From assembly GCA_016720465.1 (NCBI GenBank), contig JADKKO010000001.1, positions 682,001-746,000 on the forward strand: a stretch of 64,000 nucleotides of DNA, written 5' to 3'. How positions within the stretch are numbered: the first letter of the stretch is position 1; each line of letters begins with the position of its first letter. Both the position numbers and the translations under genes were made by a program. Below the pieces are notes generated by a model. The model ran no database searches. It saw only the letters and a list, made by a program, of their open reading frames with translations, and was not told the origin of the DNA. Source of the stretch: Holophagaceae bacterium (GTDB lineage: Bacteria; Acidobacteriota; Holophagae; Holophagales; Holophagaceae). Below, in pieces: positions 16,716 to 26,205 of the stretch.

Positions 16716-17708
16716 TTGACCAGCCCGCCGATCACAGCGCCGCTGCCCTGCGTGGCCCCCTGGTGGGCGCGGAGCGCGCATGCCCAGACCATCCTGGGCG
16801 ACCAGTTGCCGTCGCCCGTCCCCCGGACGCCTGGCGAACCCATCCGGGTGGGACTTGAGGACGGCGATGCATTGGCAGGCCGGACCTGGGCTGGGGCCAC
16901 CGACACGGTGGTGCTGCTCTTCCATGGCCTCGGCGGCTCCCATGACGCCACCTACATGAACCGGGCGGTGGTTCTCTCGCAAGCGCGGGGGCATTCCATC
17001 TGGGCCATGAACCACCGGGGCTGCGGCGAGGGCCGGAGCCTGGCCAAGGGCACCTACCACAGCGGCCGGGCCGATGACATCGGCGCCGTCGTCAAGGCGG
17101 CCCGGCAGGCCCATCCGGGAAAGCGCATCGCCGCCATCGGGTTTTCGCTGAGCGGGAACGCGCTGCTCCTGAATCTCGGTGAGGGCATCGGCGTTTTCGA
17201 AAAGCCCGATGTGGCCATCGCGGTGAACCCGCCCATCGACCTCGCCCGCTGCGCCGTGAGGCTCAAGACGGGCTTCAACCGGATCTACGACCTCCGCTTC
17301 GTGATCCGCTGCCGCCGCTCCGTGCGGGAAAGGGTCGAAGATGGGCTCATCCAGGACATCTACCGCATCCCGCGCTTCTGCACGCTCACGGATTTCGATG
17401 AATTCTACACGGCTCCGGCCAGCGGCTTCCGGAACCGGGAACACTATTACGAGCGCTGCTCGGCGGGACCGCACCTCGCCAATATCCGGAAGCCCACGGT
17501 GATCCTCATGGCCGAGGACGACCCTTTCGTGGCGGTGGAATCCTTCCAGGAATTCGAGCTGTCCGGCTCAGTCCATCTCCACATCGAAACCACGGGCGGG
17601 CACATGGGCTACCTCTCGAAGGGCGATCCCTCCAAACGCTGGCTGGATATGGCTCTCGGCCACTACCTGGATGCGCTGCTCGAACGGGTGGCTGAGGTAC
17701 CTGTTTGA
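16716..17708 (+). CDS. alpha/beta hydrolase, YheT type
   Basis: The 330-residue protein has the YheT layout: PWWARSAHAQTILGD near the start, VVLLFHGLGGSHDATYM oxyanion region, AMNHRGCGEGRSLAKGTYHSG, the nucleophile elbow IGFSLSGNALL, NPPIDLARCAVRL, ILMAEDDPFV with the acid residue, and ETTGGHMGYLS with the catalytic His. Substrate is unknown; YheT relatives are esterase-like. The start is taken as TTG at 16716, just after the ubiX stop; no ATG or GTG in frame lies between the ubiX gene and the first conserved block. Probably co-transcribed with ubiX. Confidence 0.85.
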   Translation: MTSPPITAPLPCVAPWWARSAHAQTILGDQLPSPVPRTPGEPIRVGLEDGDALAGRTWAGATDTVVLLFHGLGGSHDATYMNRAVVLSQARGHSIWAMNHRGCGEGRSLAKGTYHSGRADDIGAVVKAARQAHPGKRIAAIGFSLSGNALLLNLGEGIGVFEKPDVAIAVNPPIDLARCAVRLKTGFNRIYDLRFVIRCRRSVRERVEDGLIQDIYRIPRFCTLTDFDEFYTAPASGFRNREHYYERCSAGPHLANIRKPTVILMAEDDPFVAVESFQEFELSGSVHLHIETTGGHMGYLSKGDPSKRWLDMALGHYLDALLERVAEVPV

Positions 17709-17722
17709 AGCTCAAGTTGAAA

Positions 17723-17819
17723 GAGTCGAGAGTCAAGAGTTGAGAGTTGAGAGCGGAACCACTCATCGCCTAACTCTTGACTCTAAACTCTTGACTCTCG
17801 ACTCTTGACCCCTGACTCA
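17723..17819. repeat. heptamer arrays forming an inverted repeat after the hydrolase gene
   Basis: Units GAGTCGA, GAGTCAA, GAGTTGA, GAGTTGA run from about 17723 to 17753. The opposite arm (about 17771-17819) is built of ACTCTTG/ACTCTAA/ACTCTCG-type units, complementary to the first. The spacer is about 17 bases. No T-tract follows. Confidence 0.85.
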
Positions 17820-17866
17820 CGCCCTCCCAGTGGTGGCAATCATCCAATGGCGCCACACTACAAACC

Positions 17867-19011
17867 ATGAGCGCCTTCGGCTTCGACACGCCCCGCCCCG
17901 CCCAGCTCCGGCGCTTCGGCTTCGTTTTCTACACCGCGGGTCTTAGGATGCAGAAGGCTCTAGCGGAATACGTGGCCGACCCCGGGAATCCCGACCAACT
18001 GGTGATGCTTTCACACAATCCGGTGTTCACCCTGGGCCGGAACGCATCGGCGGCGGACATCCACGTCAGCGCGGAATTCTGCGCGCAGCAGGGCGTGGAG
18101 ATCCAGCAGACGGACCGCGGGGCGAGGTCACCTACCACGGTCCTGGCCAGATCGTGGTCTATCCCATCTGCAATCTTTCCGGAGGACGCCAGGATGTGGG
18201 CCGCCTGGTCCGGGGCCTGGAAGAAGCCATGATACGCACCGCGGCCGATTTCGGCGTGGCGGCGGACCGGCTGAAAGGCGCGCCGGGCATCTGGGTGGAC
18301 ACCTCCAGATTCCGGAAAGGCGGCGGCCTTGAAAAGCTCGGCGCCGTGGGCCTCCACCTGCGCCGCTGGATCGCCACCCATGGCATCGCCTTCAACGTGG
18401 AGCCGGACCTCGGGCACTTCAGTTGGATCACGCCCTGCGGCTTCACCGATAAAGGCGTCTGTTCGCTCCGTACTTTGCTGGGACCTGCCGCGCCGGATGC
18501 CGAAACCGCCGCCGACCACCTCCAAAAGCACCTATGCGAATGCCTGGGCCTGGCCATCCAGCCTTCCAACCCTTCCAGCCAGAGTGTCAGCGCCCTCACC
18601 TGGAGGCGCGGCCCCGGCGGCCCTGAGATCCTGATGATGCTGCGGGTGCCTTCCCACGGACTTTGGTGGCAGAGCGTCACCGGCATGATGGAACCCGGCG
18701 AGACCTGCGAGGAAACCGCCCACCGGGAGCTGAAAGAGGAGACCGGGCTCACTGGGACCCTGGCTCCGCTGCCCCTGAAGCACAGTTTCTGGGTGGATTC
18801 GAGCATCATCCACTTCCCGGATCCCGAGCCCCGCTTCAATACCGAGACCTGCTTCCACATGGAAGTGCCATACAGCTCGCCCGTCCTGCTAGCGCCCGAT
18901 GAGCACAGTGAGTTCAAATGGTGCGGGATCAGCGAGGCCCAAGGCTTGATGAGGTGGGAGGGTTCCAAAGCCGCGCTGCGGCTGCTGGAAAAGGAATTGA
19001 ACGGACGATGA
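17867..19011 (+). CDS. lipB: LipB octanoyltransferase fused to a Nudix hydrolase, 1-base deletion inside
   Basis: LipB moves octanoyl groups from acyl carrier protein to lipoyl domains. Residues 1-85 (LVMLSHNPVFTLGRNASAADI) lie in one frame and the rest in another; adding one G to the run at 18119-18122 restores TDRGGEVTYHGPGQIVVYPI. The second part has GIWVDTSRF, the late ITPCGFTDKGV with the catalytic cysteine and so a complete LipB of about 230 residues. It then continues without a stop into a Nudix domain with an intact box (GMMEPGETCEETAHRELKEE, ending TG). Repaired length is 381 residues. The linker (IQPSNPSSQSVSALTW) is short and polar. The continuous downstream frame through both domains shows that the fusion itself is not caused by the indel. 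Confidence 0.88.
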
Positions 19012-19146
19012 GACCGGGCCGGCGCTGTTGCGTCGCTTCGAGCCTTGAATCGTGACCCTCGTGGCGGCTCCCGCCCATCGGTCCCGGTGGAACAGGAGGT
19101 TTTGCCTGCATCTCGATTTACCCTGAGATTGTAGCGAGGAGCCGCC

Positions 19147-20286
19147 ATGTTTCCCATCTTCACCGAAGACCAGCTCGCCATCCGGGACGCCGCGCGGGAG
19201 TTCGCGCTCCACGAGATCGAGCCCGGCGCCATGGCCCGGGACCACGCTTCGGAATTCCCGGCCGCCATCATCAAGCAATTGGGCGAGATGGGCTTCATGG
19301 GCATGAGCATCCCCGAAGCCTACGGCGGCGCGGGCGTGGATTACTTGAGCTACATCCTGGCCCTGGAGGAGATCGCCCGCGTGGACGCATCGGTGGCCGT
19401 CACCATGAGCGTGAACAATTCCGTGGCCTGCGCGCCCATCCTGAATTTCGGCACCGAGGCGCAGAAACAGAAGTATCTGAAACCGCTCGCGTCCGGTGAA
19501 GTCCTCGGTGGCTTCATGCTCACCGAGCCCAACGCGGGCAGCGACGCGGCAGCCCTGAGGACCAAAGGCACGAAGGTGGAGGGCGGCTGGAAGCTGAACG
19601 GCGCCAAGGCCTGGATCACCAATGGCAGCGTCGGGAAATATTTCATCGCCATGGCCATCACCCATCCGGAAAAAGGGAAGAAAGGCATCAGCGCCTTCGT
19701 GCTCGATGCAGAGCAGCCGGGCGTCTTCATGGCCAAACCCGAAGAAAAGATGGGCCTGCGTTCCTCGAAGACCGTGATGGTGGCGCTGGAAGATGCGTTC
19801 GTCGCAGACAGCGATCTGCTGGGGGAATACGGCGAGGGACTGAAAGTCGCGTTGAACGGCCTCGACGGCGGACGCATCGGCATCGCGGCCCAAGCCCTGG
19901 GCATCGCCCAGCGGGCCCTGGACGAGTCCATCGCCTATGCGAAGACCCGCTACACCTTCGGCAAGCCCATCGGCGAGCACCAGGCCATCCAGACCTACCT
20001 GGCCGAGATGGAGGCCCGCGTCCAGGCTTCGCGGTTGCTGGTCTACAAGGCCGCGTCCCTGAAGAACGATGGCCTGCCCTGCACGCTGGAGGCCGCCACC
20101 GCCAAGCTCTTCGCCACCGAAAACGCTACTTGGGTCTGCGACCGGGCGGTGCAGATCTTCGGCGGCTACGGCTACAGCCGCGAGTATGTGGTCGAGCGCC
20201 TGTACCGCGATGTCCGCGTGACCACCATCTATGAAGGCACCTCCGAGATCCAGCGCATGGTGGTGGCCAGGCAGCTGCTGAAGTAA
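19147..20286 (+). CDS. acyl-CoA dehydrogenase, short-chain (butyryl-CoA) type
   Basis: The FAD enzyme introduces the alpha-beta double bond into acyl-CoA, passing electrons to ETF. The 379-residue protein has the standard blocks: EIEPGAMARDHASEFP, MGMSIPEAYGGAG, FMLTEPNAGSDAAAL, AWITNGSVGKYF, FGKPIGEHQAIQTYLAEM and the end IFGGYGYSREY...IYEGTSEIQ, whose Glu in YEGTSEIQ is the catalytic base. GAGGAG precedes the ATG. It stands alone between the LipB-Nudix gene and the TetR operon. Closest type by motif is butyryl-CoA dehydrogenase; exact chain length is unknown. Confidence 0.93.
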   Translation: MFPIFTEDQLAIRDAAREFALHEIEPGAMARDHASEFPAAIIKQLGEMGFMGMSIPEAYGGAGVDYLSYILALEEIARVDASVAVTMSVNNSVACAPILNFGTEAQKQKYLKPLASGEVLGGFMLTEPNAGSDAAALRTKGTKVEGGWKLNGAKAWITNGSVGKYFIAMAITHPEKGKKGISAFVLDAEQPGVFMAKPEEKMGLRSSKTVMVALEDAFVADSDLLGEYGEGLKVALNGLDGGRIGIAAQALGIAQRALDESIAYAKTRYTFGKPIGEHQAIQTYLAEMEARVQASRLLVYKAASLKNDGLPCTLEAATAKLFATENATWVCDRAVQIFGGYGYSREYVVERLYRDVRVTTIYEGTSEIQRMVVARQLLK

Positions 20287-20408
20287 CTCCCCAAGGCAGA
20301 ATGACCCCAGCGCCCCTCGGTGCAAGGGAGGGTGCCCGGGCCGGAGGCCCATCTTGCCGCCTGGAGGAGGTCAAGCGGGTTGAAACAAAAAATATTTTTA
20401 AATCATGG

Positions 20409-20437
20409 TTGACAAAGTAAACAATGTTTACAAAATG
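20409..20437 (+). promoter_or_regulatory. promoter and palindromic operator before the TetR gene
   Basis: TTGACA (20409-20414) is followed after 17 bases by AAAATG (20432-20437), a weak -10. The spacer is filled by a perfect 15-base palindrome GTAAACA-A-TGTTTAC at 20417-20431. A palindrome between -35 and -10, just upstream of a TetR gene, is the usual place for that regulator's own operator, so autorepression of the whole efflux operon is expected. Confidence 0.72.
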
Positions 20438-20461
20438 AACCTTGTTGAACTTGGAGGCCCC

Positions 20462-21127
20462 ATGGGACCCATCGACCGCCGGGAACGGGAAAAGGAAAAA
20501 CTGAAAAAGGAGATCCTCGACGCGGCGCGCTACCTGTTCGCCCGGGACGGCTACGATTCCGTCACCATGCGGGCCATCGCCGAGCGCATCGAGTACAGCC
20601 CCCGCACCATCTACCTGCATTTCAAGGACAAGGAAGACCTTGTTCGGGAGCTTTGCCAGCACGACTACAGCGAGTTCGGGAAGGGCTTCGCCAAATTGGC
20701 CGCCGAGAAGGATCCCGTCCAGCGCCTGAAGGGGCTGGGCCTGGCCTACGCGCGGTTCGCCGAGGATTTCCCCAACCACTACCGCCTCATGTTCATGTCC
20801 GATTCGCCCGACTACGAAGGCAAGGGCGAGGAGGAGTGGAAGGGCAATCCCGAGATGGACGCCTACGCCTTCCTGCTCGGGACCGCGGCGGAGGCCATCG
20901 CCACGGGCCGCCTCCGTCCGGTTTACAAGGATGCGGAACTGCTGGCCCAGACCGTGTGGGCGGGCATCCATGGCGTGCTCGCCCTCCACTTCTCCAAGTG
21001 CAACGACCCCTGGGTGAAGTGGCGCCCCTTGAAGAAGCGGGTGAGGACCATGGTGGACCTGCAGGTGGACGGCCTGCTCGCGGAGCCGGCCGCGGCCAGG
21101 AGCCGCGCCGCCAAAAAGAGGTCCTGA
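20462..21127 (+). CDS. TetR-family transcriptional regulator of the efflux operon
   Basis: From the ATG at 20462 (GGAGG four bases upstream) the protein has 221 residues. It shows the TetR DNA-binding part: LDAARYLFARDGYDSVTMRAIAERIEYSPRTIYLHFKDKEDL, a textbook helix-turn-helix with YLHF. The C-terminal part (about 70-200) is a helical ligand-binding domain (DUF/TetR_C_33-like). The protein ends in a basic tail (ARSRAAKKRS). An upstream ATG at 20405 would overlap the promoter and is rejected. The permease gene begins one base after the stop, so it is the first gene of the operon. Confidence 0.92.
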   Translation: MGPIDRREREKEKLKKEILDAARYLFARDGYDSVTMRAIAERIEYSPRTIYLHFKDKEDLVRELCQHDYSEFGKGFAKLAAEKDPVQRLKGLGLAYARFAEDFPNHYRLMFMSDSPDYEGKGEEEWKGNPEMDAYAFLLGTAAEAIATGRLRPVYKDAELLAQTVWAGIHGVLALHFSKCNDPWVKWRPLKKRVRTMVDLQVDGLLAEPAAARSRAAKKRS

Positions 21128-21128
21128 C

Positions 21129-22256
21129 ATGGTGGACCTGGCCCTGAAGATCCTCCTGCACGACAAGCTGCGCTTCACCATCACCGTGGCCGGCGTCGCC
21201 TTCGCCGTGGCCCTGGTGTTGTCCCAGGTGGGCCTTTTCTTCGGCCTGCTGAGCAATGCCACGCTCACCATCCGCAACGCCAGCGCGGACTTGTGGGTGA
21301 CCTCCCGCAACACGCCCAACGTGGATTTCGCCCACGAGTTCCCGGAGACCTACGTGAACCGCGTTCGGTCGGTTCCCGGTGTCGCCAGGGCCGACAACCT
21401 TATCGTCACCTTCATGAACATCTCGCTGCCCAACGGCGCCGAGGAGGGCGGCATCTTCTACGCGCTGGAAGACTTCGGCGCCTGGAACTTGCCCTGGAGC
21501 CTGAAAGAAGGCGATATCCAGGACCTCCGCCGCGGGGAATTCATCTTCATGGACGAAAGCTCCAAGCGCCGGCTGGGCGACTTCGCCACCGGCGACTTCC
21601 GGGAGGTGCAGCACCGCCGGCTCCGCATCGCGGGCCAGTCCCGGGATGCGAAATCCTTCACCACCACCCCGGTCTCTTTCATCGATTTCAGGCGGGCCCA
21701 GGAGATGAATCCCGATCTGCTGAAGGGCAACACCAGCTACATCCTGGTGAAGCTGGCGCCCGGGGCCGATGTGGCGGCGGTGAAGACCGAGATCCGGCGG
21801 CGCCTGCCCTTCAACGACGTGTACACCTCCAATGAATGGGCCTCCAAATCCGAGGCCTACTGGATCAAGAACACGGGCATCGGCCTCAACGCCTTCCTGG
21901 CTGTGTTCTTGGGCGTCCTGGTGGGCGTGGTGGTGGTGGCCCAGACGCTCTACACCTCCACCATGGAACACATCAAGGAATTCGGCACCGTGAAGGCCAT
22001 CGGCGGCAGCAACGCCGACATCTACCGCATCCTGGCCCGCCAGGCCACCATCGCCGCGGTGCTGGGCTTTGTCCTCGGCCTCGGACTGGCTTTCGCCCAG
22101 AAGCCCGGCATCGAAGCCATGGCGCTGAAACTCATCATGCCTGCCTCCACCATCGCCATCGTGGCAGTCGGCACCCTCCTGCTCTGCCTCGCCTCCGCCA
22201 TGGTCAGCTTCCGCAAGGTGGCCAACGTGGACCCAGGCCTTGTCTTCCGGAGTTGA
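21129..22256 (+). CDS. ABC transporter permease, FtsX/DevC type
   Basis: The 375-residue protein has one N-terminal membrane helix (FTITVAGVAFAVALVLSQVG), a large extracytoplasmic domain (about 40-245) and three C-terminal helices (NAFLAVFLGVLVGVVVVAQT; TIAAVLGFVLGLGLAFA; TIAIVAVGTLLLCLASA) with the FtsX motif EFGTVKAIGGSNADIYRI. This is the DevC arrangement used with a DevA-type ATPase and a membrane fusion protein for export through TolC. It starts one base after the TetR stop and precedes DUF3995, the ATPase, the fusion protein and TolC. Confidence 0.9.
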   Translation: MVDLALKILLHDKLRFTITVAGVAFAVALVLSQVGLFFGLLSNATLTIRNASADLWVTSRNTPNVDFAHEFPETYVNRVRSVPGVARADNLIVTFMNISLPNGAEEGGIFYALEDFGAWNLPWSLKEGDIQDLRRGEFIFMDESSKRRLGDFATGDFREVQHRRLRIAGQSRDAKSFTTTPVSFIDFRRAQEMNPDLLKGNTSYILVKLAPGADVAAVKTEIRRRLPFNDVYTSNEWASKSEAYWIKNTGIGLNAFLAVFLGVLVGVVVVAQTLYTSTMEHIKEFGTVKAIGGSNADIYRILARQATIAAVLGFVLGLGLAFAQKPGIEAMALKLIMPASTIAIVAVGTLLLCLASAMVSFRKVANVDPGLVFRS

Positions 22257-22324
22257 GGAAGACGGCCGCGTTCTCCGGCCCCTCCTCCCTTGCCCCGGCT
22301 CCCCCTTCCCCATCTGGATTTCCG

Positions 22325-22735
22325 ATGATCTCCGCCCTGTTGGCGCTCTTCTTCCTGTCCGCCTCTGCGATCCACGTCTACTGGGCCGCCGGGGGGCGCT
22401 CCGGCACCGGGGCGGTGCTCCCAGAAGTGGACGGGAAACCGCTGCGCACGCCTTCCGCCGGCACCACTGGCCTGGTCGCCTTCCTGTTCGCGGCCGTGGC
22501 GGCGCTGGTCCTGGGCCACGCTGGACTATTCCCCCTTCCCCTTCCACCACCCTGGCCCGGCCGCCTGCTCAAAGGGATCGCCGCCATATTCGCTCTCCGG
22601 GCGGTGGGGGAATTCAACTACCTGGGATTCTTCAAGCGGGTCCGCGGCTCCCGCTTCGCCAGGCTCGACACCCTGCTCTATTCGCCGCTCTGCGCGGCGG
22701 TCGCCTGCGGTCTGTGGGCGATCTCCCGTTCCTGA
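22325..22735 (+). CDS. DUF3995 membrane protein
   Basis: This 136-residue protein has four hydrophobic helices (LLALFFLSASAIHVYWAAGG; LVAFLFAAVAALVLGHAGLF; the LKGIAAIFALRAVGEFNYLG segment; LLYSPLCAAVACGLWAI) and the DUF3995 pattern HVYWA...GRSG...P...G..PLRTPS, RAVGEF and FARLDTLLYSPLC. Function of the family is unknown. It lies between the permease and the ATPase of the efflux operon, 68 bases after the first and 18 before the second, so it is probably co-transcribed with them. No Shine-Dalgarno sequence stands clearly before its ATG. Confidence 0.82.
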   Translation: MISALLALFFLSASAIHVYWAAGGRSGTGAVLPEVDGKPLRTPSAGTTGLVAFLFAAVAALVLGHAGLFPLPLPPPWPGRLLKGIAAIFALRAVGEFNYLGFFKRVRGSRFARLDTLLYSPLCAAVACGLWAISRS

Positions 22736-22753
22736 ACCCGAAGGAGGCAAGCC

Positions 22754-23422
22754 ATGACAGTCTTAAAAGGAACCGATCTCGCCAAGACCTTCCACGATGG
22801 CAGCGTGGAAACGCAGGTGCTTCGGGGGGTGTCCCTCGAACTCCAGGCGGGCGAGGTGGTCTCCCTGGAGGGGCCTTCCGGATCCGGAAAGACGACCCTG
22901 CTTCAGATCCTGGGCTGCATCCTTTCACCCAGCGCCGGAACCCTCCACATCCACCAGCACCAAGTGGACGCCGATTCGAAGCGGCTGGCGGCTGTGCGGC
23001 GCCGCAACATCGGCTTCGTATTCCAGCAGTACAACCTGTTCCCCGCCCTGAGCGCGCTGGAGAATGTGCAGTACGCCATCAATCTGAAAGGCGTGAAAGG
23101 TCCCGCTGCGAAACACGAGGCCGCCGCGCTGCTTGATTCGGTGGGCCTGTCGGACCGCGCCGGGTATCTCCCCCGCGACCTTTCGGGCGGCCAGAAGCAG
23201 CGCGTGGCCATCGCCCGGGCCATGGCCTGCAAGCCCAGCGTGCTCCTGGCGGATGAGCCCACCGCCAACCTCGACAGCGCCGTGGGCGCCCAGATCCTCG
23301 ACCTGTTCAGGGACCTGGCCAAACGCGAGAACCGCGCCCTCCTCATCGTCACCCACGATCCCAAGGTCCGCGACATCGCGGACCGCGTGCTCCAGATCCA
23401 CGACGGCCTCCTGCATCCCTGA
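22754..23422 (+). CDS. ABC transporter ATPase, LolD/DevA type
   Basis: The 222-residue ATPase has Walker A GPSGSGKTTLLQ, the Q-loop FVFQQYNLFPALSALENV, signature LSGGQKQRVAIARA, Walker B VLLADEPTANLDS and the switch His in IVTHD. This is the small stand-alone ATPase of the LolD/MacB/DevA group. AAGGAGG stands before the ATG. It powers the FtsX-type permease encoded two genes upstream; the fusion protein gene follows 11 bases later. Confidence 0.94.
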   Translation: MTVLKGTDLAKTFHDGSVETQVLRGVSLELQAGEVVSLEGPSGSGKTTLLQILGCILSPSAGTLHIHQHQVDADSKRLAAVRRRNIGFVFQQYNLFPALSALENVQYAINLKGVKGPAAKHEAAALLDSVGLSDRAGYLPRDLSGGQKQRVAIARAMACKPSVLLADEPTANLDSAVGAQILDLFRDLAKRENRALLIVTHDPKVRDIADRVLQIHDGLLHP

Positions 23423-23433
23423 AAGGAAACATC

Positions 23434-24312
23434 ATGAAGACCAGCACCGCTCTTAAAATCATCCTCCCCCTCACCGCCGCTGCGGCCCTCACCGCGATGG
23501 TGCTCATCCAGCGGGAACCGGGCCGCAGGGAAGCCGCCGCGCCCGCCCAGGGCGCCGCCTCCGGGAACAGTCCGGTGCGCTGCGAAGGCCGCGTGGCCGC
23601 CTATCCAGGTTTCGACGTGGTCGTCGGCACGGATCTGGGGGGAACCCTGGAATCCATGGCGGTCCACGAAAAGGATGCCGTGCGGAAAGGCCAGGTGCTC
23701 GCGCGCATCGATGACCGCGAACAGCGCGCCTCCCTGGAGGCCGCGGAGGCCCGGTCCGCGAACAGGGCGCCGAAATCGCCTTCCAGGAGCGTGAAGTCGC
23801 GCGTCGGCGGCAGCTTTCAGCCAGGGGGCCCTGGACCGGCGCAGCCTCGATGATTCCGAGAACCAGCTCCGCCTCGCCCAGGCCCGCCGGGATGCCGCGA
23901 AAGCCTCCATGGACCAGTTCAGGGTCCAGATTTCCAAACGGCAGATCCAGGCACCCATCGACGGCGTGGTGCTGGAGCGCTTCGCCAACGCGGGAGAGAC
24001 CCTGGCTCCGGGCGCCCGCATCCTGCGCCTCACGAACCTGGGGCGCACACGGATCGAGGCCGAGGTGGACGATCCGATGTGTCGCGCCTGAAAGTCGGCA
24101 ATGCCGTGGAGGTCCGGGCCGAGGGCACCCCGGAGACCTGGCGCGGAAAAATCGAGGAACTGCCGGATGGCGTCGGTCCCCGGCGCCTCAAGCCCCAGGA
24201 TGCCGCCCGCCCCACGGATATCCGGATGCTGCTCGTGAAGATTGCCTTGGACGAGGCTGCCCCCCTCAAGCTCGGGCAGAAAGTGGAGCTGCGGATCAGC
24301 CAGACGAAGTGA
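23434..24312 (+). CDS. membrane fusion protein (HlyD/DevB type), three 1-base deletions
   Basis: The start MKTSTALKIILPLTAAAALTAMVLI is a membrane anchor. The biotinyl-lipoyl-like half DLGGTLESMAVHEKDAVRKGQVLARIDDRE follows. Three frame changes then occur: near 23752 (a G missing in CGGTCC, restoring ARVREQGAEIAFQEREVARRRQ), in the G run at 23824-23828 (restoring SARGALDRRSLDDSENQ), and near 24071 (restoring EVDESDVSRLKVGN). Between them lie the coiled coil and PIDGVVLERFANAGETLAPG, and the end is KIALDEAAPLKLGQKVELRI. The repaired protein has about 293 residues, short but usual for DevB. All three breaks are single missing bases, two of them in G runs, which points to sequencing error. Confidence 0.85.
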
Positions 24313-24335
24313 TGTCTGGGAGCCCGCAGAACCAT

Positions 24336-24362
24336 CCGGGGCGGACCAGCCCCGACCTTTTT
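24336..24362 (+). terminator. possible terminator between the fusion protein and tolC genes
   Basis: A 6-bp GC stem (CGGGGC/GCCCCG, loop GGACCA) is followed after ACC by five T residues. It is 24 bases after the fusion-protein stop. If it works, tolC has its own promoter in the following 235 bases, in which I see no strong promoter boxes. Confidence 0.5.
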
Positions 24363-24597
24363 CAACAGGTGATGAATCTCTCCCTTGCCCTCGGCCCACG
24401 AGGAAGGCATTCTGCTGGTTCGCCGCCGTCTCTGCTGATCCGTAGCTGGCACGGCGAGCCCGGCCCAGCCACCAGAAAAGCCCTGGTTATCCTAAACCTC
24501 ACCCATTCGCGGCCCGTAGGCCCCGAGAGCCTTCCCTGGCGCCGGTCTTGATGACAGTTGTTTGATGTTTTCCGATTTTGCCGATCAAGGAGTGACG

Positions 24598-26182
24598 ATG
24601 CCCCGAACCACCACGGCCGCTTTCAAGGCCTTCCCCGCCCTCTTCATCGCGTTCGGTCTGGTGGCCCAGGACACTGCGGCAGGCGCCCCGGCCGTCCAGC
24701 GCATCACCTTGCAGGATGCGGTCCAGACTGCGCTCAAGAACAACCTCCAGGTCGGCATCGCCGAACAGGTCCGGGATGCGGCCAAAGCCGGCGTCCTCAT
24801 CAACCAGGGCGCCTTCGACTGGTCCCTCCAGAGCGGCCTCAGCTTCGGCCATACCAAGACGGCGAGGATCAGCGTCCAGCCGTTGGGCGGGACCATCATC
24901 ACGTCGGACTACGAATTCACGACCACCACCCGGAACATCAATGCCACGGTGACCAAGCCTTTTGAATGGGGAGGAAACCTCTCCATCGCTTTCGGTTCCC
25001 AATCCCCGCTGTATTCCTCGACGGATTCGTCCGGCACCAGCACCTCGGTCACTTCCACCGGCCAGGTGAACGGGCCGACGCCGCTCCCCACGACCAATCT
25101 GAGCCCCTTCCCCTACAGCAGCAGCCTCTCCGCGACCTACACCCAGAGCCTGCTGCGCAATGCGGCCGCTACGCGTCCAGCGTGAACCCCATCGTGGCCA
25201 AGAAAGGCTCCATACAGGCGGACTACGTCTTCCAGCAGTCCATCATCGCCCTCGTGGCCGATACGGAATCCAAGTACTGGGATTTGGTCTTCGCCAAGCG
25301 CAACCTGGAAAACAAGCGGCAATCGCTGGCCCTGGCCCAGAAGCAGTTGAACGAGAACCAGATCCGGGTCCAGGTGGGGACCCTGGCCCCATCGAAGTGA
25401 CCAGCGCCGAGGCTTCCGTCGCCCAGCGCGAGCAGGACATCATCGCCGCCGAGGCGCAGCTTGAGAACGCGAAGGATGCCCTGGCCAGGGCCCTGTTCCC
25501 GGATGCGGCCAAATCCGCGAATCTCGACGCCTCGGACGCGCCCAGCATCGAACCCTTCCGGTTCGACGAAAGCACCGCCGAAAAGACCGCGCTGGACAGG
25601 CGGCTGGAACTGAAGGTCTCCAAACTGGACCTCGAATCCAAGCAGGCCCTGGAAACCTCCGCCAACAGCAAGCTCAAACCTCAATTGGACCTGAACCTCG
25701 GCTATGTGGGCGCTTCCAACGCCCACGACAGTTTCAGCGGCGTGAACACCGATCTGACGGGCTTCAAATACCCCGGTTACAACGTCGGACTGACGTTCTC
25801 CATCCCCTTCGCGAACCGCACCGCCAAGGGCGGCCAGTCCCAGGCCCGGGCCAACCGCCGCCAAAGTGAGCTGAGCCTGAGGGACCAGGAGCTCGGAATC
25901 GTCCTCCAGGTCCGAACGGCCTACCGCAACCTCGAAGCCGCCGCCAAGGGCGTCGCCGCCGCTGAAAAGACCCGGATCTTCCGCGAGAAGAACCTCGACG
26001 CCGAGAAGAAGAAATTCGACAACGGCATGAGCACCAACTTCTTCGTGCTTCAAAGGGCCGATGAGCTGGACACCGCCCGCTCCGCCGAACTCCAGGCGCG
26101 AATCACCTACGCGAAGAACGTCACCACGCTTGAGCAGTCGTTGGGCACGTTGCTGGAAGCCCGTAAGCTCGAAGTGAAGTAG
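24598..26182 (+). CDS. TolC-family outer membrane efflux protein, two 1-base deletions
   Basis: The ATG at 24598 follows AAGGAG and begins a signal-peptide-like stretch (FKAFPALFIAFGLVAQ). Conserved parts are ITLQDAVQTALKNNLQVGIAEQ at the start, SSLSATYTQSLLRN, and in the second half TALDRRLELKVSKLDLESKQ, LNLGYVGASN and VRTAYRNLEAAAKGVAAAEKT with long helices. The frame changes near 25164 (G missing in GCGGCC, restoring RNAGRYASSV) and at 25387-25390 (C missing in GGCCCC, restoring GTLAPIEVTSAEA). The repaired length is about 528 residues, full size for the family. It completes the tripartite efflux system encoded by the preceding genes. Confidence 0.88.
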
Positions 26183-26205
26183 TCCCAAGTCTCAAGTCTC
26201 AAGTA
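26182..26205. repeat. left arm of a heptamer inverted repeat split by the IS element
   Basis: GTCCCAAGTCTCAAGTCTCAAG stands directly before the IS630 element. Its complement (CTTGAGACTTGGGAC units) is found directly after it at 27366-27415. Confidence 0.75.
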
